Source: Pacificispira sp002696645 (GTDB taxonomy: Bacteria > Pseudomonadota > Alphaproteobacteria > UBA8366 > Aestuariispiraceae). Taken from it: a DNA stretch of 64,000 nt. The DNA lies in NCBI RefSeq assembly GCF_048892425.1, contig NZ_JBLZHU010000003.1, positions 186,001 through 250,000 on the forward strand. Reading direction: 5' to 3'. The translations under genes and the position numbers were made by a program. Positions within the stretch are counted from its first letter, which is position 1. Every line of letters starts with the position of its first letter. Shown in pieces: positions 1-6,309 of the stretch. The notes under the pieces are model-generated. The model was given only the letters and a program-made list of their open reading frames with translations. It ran no database searches and was not told the origin of the DNA.

Positions 1-977
1 ACAAACGCCAGAAAACTGGGCGTCATGCTGGATATGCCGTGACGCATTTGACGGCAGAAGGGATACAATCCATGCCGCGTATTACAGCCAGACAGATAAA
101 CTGTTTCATCCACGATCAATCCGCTGACCGAAACCGCACCTTTCGATCCCAACGGGCCGTTGAAACCGGAAACAGCATCAACCCCAAAGCGTGCCGCCAG
201 ATCTGCCCAATCCTTATATTGGGGCGCACTGGACATCCGATCCTCATAGGCGGCGATTCTACTTTGCGCGCCCTCCACTTTGCCTGGGATAAATTCCGTC
301 GACAGGGTCCCCCATATATCCGCTTCACGCTCCGCAGCGGTTTCCTGAGAAAATTGCAGAACCATATTGGAAACAGGCTTTCCATTGCCATACAGAAAAC
401 TGGCCAACCCATTGCGCACAGCGCCAAATTTGCTGTCGACAATACTGACTGGCAACAATGCCCTGGACTGACCGCGATCCCCCGGCTCAGTCCATATTCT
501 CCCAACACCAAATAACAGCGTAAACCGCCGCCGCTGATCGATGACAACAGTTTCGGGCGCGGGAACGGGAACGATGCGATCTCCATGGGTGATGAGACCC
601 AGCGTCTTTTCCGGCAGCGTCAGCTGCGACTCTCCCAATGCGCCGATGACATTAATCAGAAGGGCGCTTTGCCGCAGGGTCAACTGACCCTGAAGCGCTT
701 CTCCTTTCCCTATTGATCGACTCCCAGGGAGAAAATTTCTCAAGGTCATAGGGGATTTGAGCGCTTCAGGTAAAAAGAACACGTCCGGTCCCAAGGCGCG
801 ACGCGTGTCATCCCAAGAAAATTTTGACAATTTAGCATCAGAATCGAGGTCCCTGGCCGGGGAACCATAATGTTTCTGGATGCCGGTCTCTTCCGCCATG
901 CTGCAGCGCATGAAAAATGGTAAAAAAACCGTGCTAATCAGCAGGGACGACAAAGTCAGTGAGCAAAATTTAAGCAT
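1..977 (-). CDS. secreted protein of unknown function (C-terminus beyond the window)
   Basis: A frame stays open from an ATG at 977 to the window edge (about 325 codons) and has normal codon use. The start has a good ribosome site (AGAGGA, 8 nt upstream). The first 28 or so residues form a signal peptide: a short polar start, then a hydrophobic stretch ending near CSMA, so export to the periplasm or outer membrane is likely. The body has no motif I can name. Near the edge the protein reads RQMRHGISSMTPSF. This resembles the RHGVYSVTKS stretch of beta-lactamase-fold serine hydrolases, but proline stands where the SxxK lysine would be. The hydrolase idea is weak inference; the open frame and export signal are seen directly. 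Confidence 0.7.
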   Translation of the reverse strand, partial: MLKFCSLTLSSLLISTVFLPFFMRCSMAEETGIQKHYGSPARDLDSDAKLSKFSWDDTRRALGPDVFFLPEALKSPMTLRNFLPGSRSIGKGEALQGQLTLRQSALLINVIGALGESQLTLPEKTLGLITHGDRIVPVPAPETVVIDQRRRFTLLFGVGRIWTEPGDRGQSRALLPVSIVDSKFGAVRNGLASFLYGNGKPVSNMVLQFSQETAAEREADIWGTLSTEFIPGKVEGAQSRIAAYEDRMSSAPQYKDWADLAARFGVDAVSGFNGPLGSKGAVSVSGLIVDETVYLSGCNTRHGLYPFCRQMRHGISSMTPSFLAF

Positions 978-1147
978 TACAAAAATCCTCTACCACTGTG
1001 ATTTTCCGCCGCAGCCTGCACATTCGCAACAAAGGATTTTTGATTAAATCGCCAGAAATCGGGAGAAATCAGAGAGAATTTCCGACCAGGCTATTTTTAG
1101 GGCGGAAAATTGCCTAATATTTGTGCGTTGCAACACGATAAGAACGC

Positions 1148-1177
1148 TTGATTTCGAATGTGTTATCTGTCAATTAT
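1148..1177 (+). promoter_or_regulatory. candidate promoter of the small RNA
   Basis: TTGATT at 1148-1153 and AATTAT at 1172-1177 are 18 nt apart, and would place a start near 1184. That is exactly where the first hairpin of the candidate small RNA begins. Related copies of TGCAACA-YGAT lie at 1129 and 1183 and could be regulator sites. The match to consensus is only moderate. Confidence 0.3.
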
Positions 1178-1183
1178 TGCACT

Positions 1184-1320
1184 GCAACATGATCCGCCTA
1201 ATCATGTTGTGACGTGAACACTGCAGTTTGTGCTTTAGCACTGTAAACCTGCGCTGTTACGTCCGTATTGGGCGTTTCCTCCCTAAACTTGGGCCGCGTT
1301 TCGACGCGGTCCTTTTTTTT
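1184..1320 (+). ncRNA. candidate trans-acting small RNA with three hairpins
   Basis: No open frame occupies this 407-base gap (978-1384), but the + strand shows ordered RNA structure. A perfect 9-bp stem lies at 1185-1193/1201-1209 with loop CCGCCTA. A second hairpin is centred on GTGC-TTTA-GCAC (1230-1241). A single-stranded stretch containing TTTCCTCCC follows (1275-1283). A Rho-independent terminator ends it. This layout, with a pyrimidine-rich CCUCC segment able to pair with ribosome binding sites, resembles Hfq-dependent AbcR-type (alpha-r15) small RNAs of alphaproteobacteria. The structure is seen; the family assignment is inference. The rest of the gap (978-1147) holds only the presumed promoter region of the leftward secreted-protein gene. 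Confidence 0.5.
1292..1320 (+). terminator. Rho-independent terminator of the candidate small RNA
   Basis: A 7-bp stem (GGCCGCG 1292-1298 with CGCGGTC 1305-1311, one G-U pair) has the loop TTTCGA and is followed by eight T residues (1313-1320). No + strand coding gene ends upstream, which is why a small RNA is proposed. Confidence 0.75.
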
Positions 1321-1384
1321 GCAGGCATAACGCATCGCATGAGCAGCAATTTCTGAGGGAGGGGGAGCTATACCGCCCAGACCA

Positions 1385-1969
1385 TCACCCGGTTGTGGCG
1401 TAAACCACCCAATGGCCCGCTTCTGTCAGACATGCTGTTTCACGACCGGAAACCGTATTACCGTCGACATTCACCTGTGCATCATATTCGCGACATATAC
1501 GACCCTGCGCATTCAGGAAGGTACGCATGGGGGTGATGCTGCCATGGGTGCCGGTGGATTTGTTCTGCCACGTCGCCGTTTCCCCGGCGGGAGCCTGTGT
1601 CAGGCTTTGATATGCCGTCTGCTGCATGGAGGTCCTGTCATACCGGGTCAGGTTATCCGACAGCAGTTTCCCGCCATAGGCACCCGCAGCCCCTAATCCC
1701 AGTGCCCATAACAGCCGGGTATCATCATTGCCAAAATACTCATACCCGATCAAACCGCCCACAACCGCGCCGGCAACAGCACCGATTGCCAGTTTATCGT
1801 CCCGGGATAATTCTTCCTGTCCGGTCGTACACGCGACCTGAGAAAATAGAAGACTGCCAGACAGCACCAAGGCGCACAGCCGTTTCGCTATCGGTCGCTT
1901 ACTGGGATGTGGCGTTAGAGTGGATGCAAAAGCCGGGACAATTGCCCCGCAGGTCGGATGGTTCTTCAT
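1385..1969 (-). CDS. glycine-zipper outer-membrane lipoprotein, 17-kDa-antigen-like
   Basis: A 194-residue envelope protein. After a rather long polar start (about 30 residues) comes a hydrophobic segment ending in SQVAC, a slightly atypical lipobox, so lipid attachment at that cysteine is likely. Next comes a glycine-zipper stretch rich in GA/GG repeats (AIGAVAGAVVGGLIGYEYFG), as in the rickettsial 17-kDa surface antigen family. The C-terminal third (AQGRICREYDAQVNVDG...ETACLTEAGHWVV) matches the usual tail of that family, with two cysteines. GGAG lies 11 nt before the ATG. The gene stands alone between convergent and divergent neighbours. The molecular role is unknown; family members sit in the outer membrane. 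Confidence 0.8.
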   Translation of the reverse strand: MKNHPTCGAIVPAFASTLTPHPSKRPIAKRLCALVLSGSLLFSQVACTTGQEELSRDDKLAIGAVAGAVVGGLIGYEYFGNDDTRLLWALGLGAAGAYGGKLLSDNLTRYDRTSMQQTAYQSLTQAPAGETATWQNKSTGTHGSITPMRTFLNAQGRICREYDAQVNVDGNTVSGRETACLTEAGHWVVYATTG

Positions 1970-2070
1970 TCCGTTTCTCCTGGCAAAAAGGCGGAAAATC
2001 CTTCTGGGCCGCCCCTGTTCACCATCTGACCTACCAGAATTTGCAACGAAATGCCACTGTAATTAAGATT

Positions 2071-3048
2071 TTAAGACTTCCCGTAGACTGGCTGCTCTAC
2101 CACGGGGGGCGCAATGGCGGTAGACGTTGGCACCAGAACACGGGAAAGATCGGGTACCAGAATGCGCAACGGACGACTGCCCAGTGCAATTTCCATTGGC
2201 GCCTGACCGATCAGATCACCATCAGACTGAATGGGTTCCCCAACCGGGCCATCAATACGCACCCGCCGCGCCCGCAACAGCGTCGCATCCGGCAGTTTAG
2301 CGACACGATTGGTCAACAGGGCAAATCCATATCGAACCAACGCCCATCGACTGGTACCCTTCAACAGCACGACACTGATGCTGTCATCACCCAGCCTGGT
2401 ATCAGGGGATATCACGAATGGCCCCGCATAGTGACTGGCATGGGTCACAATCGCCAGTCCCGCCTGATGGGTGTGGCCGTCAACGGTAACCGTGATCGTG
2501 GTTTCGGCGTTACGTACAATTTCCCGAACCGCCGCCATCACATAAGCCATTTTGCCAATAATGCGTTTCAGCTTGCTGTTTACTTCCGCGACCACGCGCG
2601 CGTCGGGACCTGCGCTGACCATCAACAGGAAGCCACGCGCGCCCGCCAGAGCTGGATAAATCTCAGCAACGCGCCCCTGTGACGGCATTTCTGCGGCGCG
2701 CTTCAACTTCAATCCCAGGCCTAGTTCAAAGGCAAAGACATTTGCAGTTCCCAGAGGAGCAATGGCCATCGGGATCGGGCGCCCGATCAAACCATTGGCG
2801 ACCTCATTAATTGTGCCATCCCCGCCTGCGGCCACGACAACATCAACTGTGGCAACATCAAGTTCCGCTGCAATATTCGTCGCATGACCGGGCCCTTCGG
2901 TACGGCGCAAGACGACATCATGACCGCGCGCGCGCAAATGCTTCAAGAAACCACGAAGACGACCGCGCTGACGAAACCCTGCAACAGGATTATAAATAAC
3001 CGCCACCCGCCTGCGAATCGGGTCCGCAACTTCCTTTTTATTTACCAC
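2071..3048 (-). CDS. diacylglycerol/sphingosine kinase family lipid kinase (YegS/DgkB type)
   Basis: This 325-residue protein has the hallmarks of the DAGK catalytic family: an N-terminal NPVAG nucleotide loop (residues 20-24), GGDGTINEVANGL (75-87) and PLGTANVFA (98-106), then the beta-rich C-terminal domain. Members phosphorylate diacylglycerol or related lipids at the cytoplasmic face of the membrane. Translation starts at a GTG (GTGGTAAAT) with GGAG upstream; the nearby ATG is out of frame. It is divergent from plcP-agt. PlcP releases diacylglycerol, so a kinase returning it to phosphatidate would be a logical neighbour. The family is certain; the substrate is inferred from context. Confidence 0.9.
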   Translation of the reverse strand: MVNKKEVADPIRRRVAVIYNPVAGFRQRGRLRGFLKHLRARGHDVVLRRTEGPGHATNIAAELDVATVDVVVAAGGDGTINEVANGLIGRPIPMAIAPLGTANVFAFELGLGLKLKRAAEMPSQGRVAEIYPALAGARGFLLMVSAGPDARVVAEVNSKLKRIIGKMAYVMAAVREIVRNAETTITVTVDGHTHQAGLAIVTHASHYAGPFVISPDTRLGDDSISVVLLKGTSRWALVRYGFALLTNRVAKLPDATLLRARRVRIDGPVGEPIQSDGDLIGQAPMEIALGSRPLRILVPDLSRVLVPTSTAIAPPVVEQPVYGKS

Positions 3049-3129
3049 TGATAAGGTTCTCCATTACGACGAAACAAGGGAAATAGAGTGTCTTAGATGT
3101 AATTTCTATTTCTTTTTTGTTAAACTTAG

Positions 3130-3172
3130 GTGAAAGAAAATAAGAATTACCATAATTACTTATTTTCTTCAC
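3130..3172. promoter_or_regulatory. large imperfect dyad upstream of plcP
   Basis: GTGAAAGAAAATAAG (3130-3144) and CTTATTTTCTTCAC (3159-3172) are inverted copies that differ by one bulged A, separated by 14 nt. The dyad sits in the AT-rich region between the lipid kinase and plcP. It may be an operator or a 5'-UTR hairpin. I see no convincing Pho box. Confidence 0.45.
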
Positions 3173-3222
3173 ACTACACCCGTATTCCCTGCGGATCGAA
3201 AGATTTAAAGGCGGATACGGAT

Positions 3223-4029
3223 ATGCACGGGTTTCGCGGCGTCAGTCGTTATCGCACAGTATGGATCTCTGACACCCATTTGGGAACCAGGGGATGCAAG
3301 GCGGAATTCCTTCTGGATTTTCTGCAACATACGGAGTGTGAAACACTTTACCTGGTTGGCGACATTATCGATGGATGGCGCCTGAAGAAATCCTGGTATT
3401 GGACCGCAACACAAAATGACGTTGTACAAGAAGTTCTGAGGAAAGCCCGCAAGGGCTGTCAGGTAATCTATGTTCCTGGCAATCATGATGAAGTGCTGCG
3501 CGACTACACCAACCTGTTTTTTGGGGGCGTGTTGGTCAAGGATGAAGCAATCCACAAAGGTGCCGATGGACGCAGCTATCTGATCATCCATGGGGACAAG
3601 TTCGATTCCGTTGTGAAATACGCCAAGTGGTTGGCCTATCTGGGGGATTGGGCCTATACGATCCTGCTGTCGACCAATCATTACTTCAACCAGGTGCGAC
3701 GTTGGTTAAACCTGCCCTATTGGTCGCTGTCTGCATTCTTGAAGCAAAAGGTCAAGAACGCCGTCGAATTCATCAGTAAATTCGAAGAAGCCGTCGCGCA
3801 TGAGGCCAAACAACGCGGCGTGGATGGTGTGATCTGTGGTCACATCCATCATGCCGAAATGCGCGAAATCAATGGAATATTGTACTGCAATGATGGCGAT
3901 TGGGTCGAAAGCTGTACTGCCCTGGTGGAACATGCCAATGGCCGCATGGAAATCATCCAATGGACGGACAACACAGCACATGTCCCGGTCCTGCAGGACC
4001 ATAGAATGACTGCGAAGGCACCTGTATGA
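3223..4029 (+). CDS. plcP: metallophosphoesterase, PlcP-type phospholipase C (LpxH-like fold)
   Basis: A 268-residue binuclear metallophosphoesterase. The metal-ligand motifs are complete: SDTHLG (D17, H19), VGDIIDGW (D47), PGNHDE (N87, H88), IHGDKFD and GHIHHAE. The proteins closest to this sequence are annotated as UDP-2,3-diacylglucosamine pyrophosphatase-like. The pairing with a family 4 glycosyltransferase that overlaps by ATGA is the known arrangement of PlcP, which splits phosphatidylcholine or phosphatidylethanolamine into diacylglycerol during phosphate limitation. I chose the ATG at 3223 (AAAGGCGG upstream); an in-frame GTG at 3130 lies inside an inverted repeat and would add 31 residues the family lacks. 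LpxH activity cannot be excluded from sequence alone. Confidence 0.8.
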   Translation: MHGFRGVSRYRTVWISDTHLGTRGCKAEFLLDFLQHTECETLYLVGDIIDGWRLKKSWYWTATQNDVVQEVLRKARKGCQVIYVPGNHDEVLRDYTNLFFGGVLVKDEAIHKGADGRSYLIIHGDKFDSVVKYAKWLAYLGDWAYTILLSTNHYFNQVRRWLNLPYWSLSAFLKQKVKNAVEFISKFEEAVAHEAKQRGVDGVICGHIHHAEMREINGILYCNDGDWVESCTALVEHANGRMEIIQWTDNTAHVPVLQDHRMTAKAPV

Positions 4030-5117
4030 ACGCCGTGACATCAAAGAATATCAGCGTGACAACGGCGCAACCCGATATCTCCGCCGTGCCGGGCCAGCGG
4101 CTGGTTATTGTCAGCGATGCCTGGTTGCCACAAATCAATGGCGTGGTGCGCACATTGGATCGCACCCGACAGGAAATGGAAAAGCTGGGGCTTGAAGTGC
4201 ATGTCATCGGCCCGGATCGTTTTCGGACCATCCCATGCCCGACCTATCCAGAAATCCGGCTGGCGATGAATGCCTTATGGGCCCTGCCGAAAATGCTGAA
4301 GGACCTGATGCCGGCTGCCATCCACATCGCAACCGAAGGTCCGCTGGGATCTGCGGCAAGACGCTTTTGCAAAAAGCACAAGCATCCCTTTTCCACCAGC
4401 TTTCATACCCGCTTTCCAGAATATATTCATGCCCGATGCGGCCTGCCGGTTTCCATCACCTATGCCTGGATGCGGAAATTTCATGGCGACGCATCGGTGA
4501 CCATGGTCACCACGCCGACCATGCGCACCGACCTGGACAGTCGGAATTTCAAAAACCTGGAAATCTGGTCCCGGGGCGTTGATCTGGAGCTGTTCCGTCC
4601 GCGCCCGAAAGACATTCTGGATTTCCCCCGCCCAATTTTCATGAATATCGGCCGGGTTGCGGTGGAGAAGAATATTGGGGCCTTTCTGGAATTGGGTCTG
4701 CCCGGCACCAAGGTCGTCGTTGGTGGCGGCCCCCAACTGGAAGAACTGAAGGCCGCGTATCCTGACGTTAAGTTTCTGGGGCCCAAGACGGGCGAAGACC
4801 TAGCGCGCCACTATGCCGCCGCCGATGTTTTCGTCTTTCCCAGCCGAACGGATACATTTGGGTTGGTTCTGCTGGAAGCCCTGGCGTCCGGGGTGCCGGT
4901 CGCGGCCCTGCCAGTGCCAGGCCCCATCGATGTGATTGGTGACAACAGTTGTGGTGTTCTGGATGAAGACCTGCAACGCGCCGCCATGCGGGCCCTGGAA
5001 ATTGATCCTGCCCTGTGCCGTCGTCATGCGGAAAAGTTCAGCTGGGAAGCATGCTCCCTGCAATTTTTGCAAAACCTAACGGCAAATCAAAAGCCAAAAC
5101 CTGACCAATCATCCTAA
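4026..5117 (+). CDS. agt: glycosyltransferase family 4, Agt-like glycolipid synthase
   Basis: This 363-residue GT-B enzyme starts inside the plcP stop codon (ATGA), so the two are translationally coupled. The N-terminal half has the family 4 acceptor-domain signature (SDAWLPQINGVVRTL). The C-terminal half has the donor-domain markers: an NIGRVAVEKN loop and the ADVFVFPSRTDTFGLVLLEA motif with its EX7E-type glutamates. In phosphate-stressed alphaproteobacteria, Agt uses diacylglycerol released by PlcP as acceptor to make mono- or diglycosyl- and glucuronosyl-diacylglycerols. That role is inferred from operon structure; related mannosyl- and sulfoquinovosyltransferases share the same motifs. 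No terminator is visible before the convergent neighbour 10 bp away. Confidence 0.8.
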   Translation: MNAVTSKNISVTTAQPDISAVPGQRLVIVSDAWLPQINGVVRTLDRTRQEMEKLGLEVHVIGPDRFRTIPCPTYPEIRLAMNALWALPKMLKDLMPAAIHIATEGPLGSAARRFCKKHKHPFSTSFHTRFPEYIHARCGLPVSITYAWMRKFHGDASVTMVTTPTMRTDLDSRNFKNLEIWSRGVDLELFRPRPKDILDFPRPIFMNIGRVAVEKNIGAFLELGLPGTKVVVGGGPQLEELKAAYPDVKFLGPKTGEDLARHYAAADVFVFPSRTDTFGLVLLEALASGVPVAALPVPGPIDVIGDNSCGVLDEDLQRAAMRALEIDPALCRRHAEKFSWEACSLQFLQNLTANQKPKPDQSS

Positions 5118-5127
5118 GCCATTTTGC

Positions 5128-5886
5128 TTATTTGGTCGCCAGCAACTGAATCCCGGATTTACCAAAAGACCAGGTTCGCTTGTGCATCACATCCGAAAAG
5201 CCAACGCGCTTTAAGAAGGGAACAATATTTTCCCGCGTGAAGTACAGTTTATGATCGGGTGCACCCAAAAACCGGGTCACAGCACCATCAGGCGTCAGAT
5301 ATTCTTCCAAATCCGGCGTTGTTAGATACAGTACCCCGCCCTTGCGCAACAATTGAAACAGGCGTGCAGCAAAATCGAACGGGTCGATCGTGTGCTCGAT
5401 GACTTCAGAACAATAAATTGCATCGAACTCCCCGGGCCCTGAATACGCCTCCAGTGATGTGCAATGGAACGGAATTTCTGGAAACAGTTCAGCGGATTGA
5501 CGGGCAAGATTCTTGCTGATTTCAATGCCTTCCGGCAGAAGCCCGATTTCTTTCGCCATGGCACAGAACAGACCGACATTGCTGCCGACGTCCAGTACCC
5601 GACTTCCACCCGTCATGTGGCGTTTCAACCATTTAGCACGGGATTTGGATCGGCGGGCTTTGCTTTTCCACTTCGGCGTCATAACACGCATATAGTCGCC
5701 GCCAATTTCGTCCTGGATGTCATCAATTTCATCCACGGACGGCATATGCTGCAGGCAGACAAAACCGCTGTCGGGGAACCGTATCCAAGTCACTGTGCCC
5801 CCATCCGGATCAGATTGGACACAAAACTCCTCGATACGATCCGATCCGGAAATCGGACAGGTAAGCGTCACTGTTTGAGAGGTCAT
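5128..5886 (-). CDS. class I SAM-dependent methyltransferase
   Basis: A 252-residue protein whose N-terminal part carries short cysteine and acidic elements. A Rossmann methyltransferase domain begins near residue 95: motif I VLDVGSNVGLF, then an acidic EGIEIS loop, DAIYCSEVIEHTIDP and LRKGGVLYLTTPDLEEYL. This pattern is typical of the Methyltransf_23 group (UbiG-like and sugar or lipid methyltransferases). The substrate is unknown. Its ATG overlaps the stop of the small membrane protein upstream (ATGA), so the two are co-translated. It converges on agt with a 10-bp gap. A membrane or lipid-linked substrate would fit its partners, but that is speculation. Confidence 0.8.
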   Translation of the reverse strand: MTSQTVTLTCPISGSDRIEEFCVQSDPDGGTVTWIRFPDSGFVCLQHMPSVDEIDDIQDEIGGDYMRVMTPKWKSKARRSKSRAKWLKRHMTGGSRVLDVGSNVGLFCAMAKEIGLLPEGIEISKNLARQSAELFPEIPFHCTSLEAYSGPGEFDAIYCSEVIEHTIDPFDFAARLFQLLRKGGVLYLTTPDLEEYLTPDGAVTRFLGAPDHKLYFTRENIVPFLKRVGFSDVMHKRTWSFGKSGIQLLATK

Positions 5887-6050
5887 GGGCGATCAACTAT
5901 GTAGACAAAAAGAATAACGATGGCGCAAATATTCGCGCCGATTATAAAAAGACCATCCAGCGATCCCGCCTTAATCGGCACCCAAAAAACCGCCACCAGG
6001 ATCGGCAAAAGGCAAACGCTGATCGCCAGGAGTATTTTAGGAATGTTCAT
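5883..6050 (-). CDS. 55-residue two-helix membrane mini-protein
   Basis: This short frame reads ATG at 6050 to TGA at 5883-5885 and overlaps the methyltransferase start in the ATGA manner. The product has two hydrophobic helices (about residues 5-24 and 33-51) joined by a short polar turn (PIKAGSLDG) and ends VDRP. No cysteine motif or known domain is visible, and the ribosome site is weak (GTCGGA). The stop/start overlap and the clean two-helix pattern are the main evidence that it is real. It may anchor or regulate the methyltransferase; no function is known to me. Confidence 0.6.
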   Translation of the reverse strand: MNIPKILLAISVCLLPILVAVFWVPIKAGSLDGLFIIGANICAIVILFVYIVDRP

Positions 6051-6237
6051 TCCGACTTAAGCCTGTTCCAGCATAAAATTCGACCCTATCCATTGGGTAG
6101 CACCGCATCCGCAACACCCGGCATAAACCCAGCACCAAAGCATTCCTGATGCATTGCCTTGCGTATACCGCACTATCCCCAGCCTGTCCACGTCCGCCTG
6201 ATGATTTGCCACCGCTTCATTAGGATGGGTTACCGGC

Positions 6238-6265
6238 GTGACGCCCCGTGCGACCCATGCTATAG
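6238..6265 (+). promoter_or_regulatory. candidate promoter of the envelope operon
   Basis: GTGACG (6238-6243) and CTATAG (6260-6265) are separated by 16 nt and resemble alphaproteobacterial sigma-70 elements. They lie 45 bp before the msbA-like start. The rest of 6051-6309 shows no gene or structure I can support. Confidence 0.35.
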
Positions 6266-6309
6266 GGCGGATATCGTGAAAACCTTAAACCAGCGAACCG
6301 GGATCAACG

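Noticed and set aside
39..586. Two open frames on opposite strands (39-515 and 116-586)
   Set aside because: Both lie in other frames over the real minus-strand gene that runs from 977 off the left edge, and neither has a ribosome site or family resemblance.
1597..2682. A 361-codon + frame
   Set aside because: It runs antisense across the lipoprotein and lipid kinase genes, both with clear family motifs; its product is low in hydrophobic core and rich in Arg/Gln/His.
3130..3222. GTG start giving plcP 31 extra residues
   Set aside because: It lies in an AT-rich inverted repeat with no ribosome site; the ATG at 3223 fits the family.
3049..3222. Pho box upstream of plcP
   Set aside because: TGTCTTAGATGTAAT has half-site spacing of 9 rather than 11 and poor similarity to consensus.
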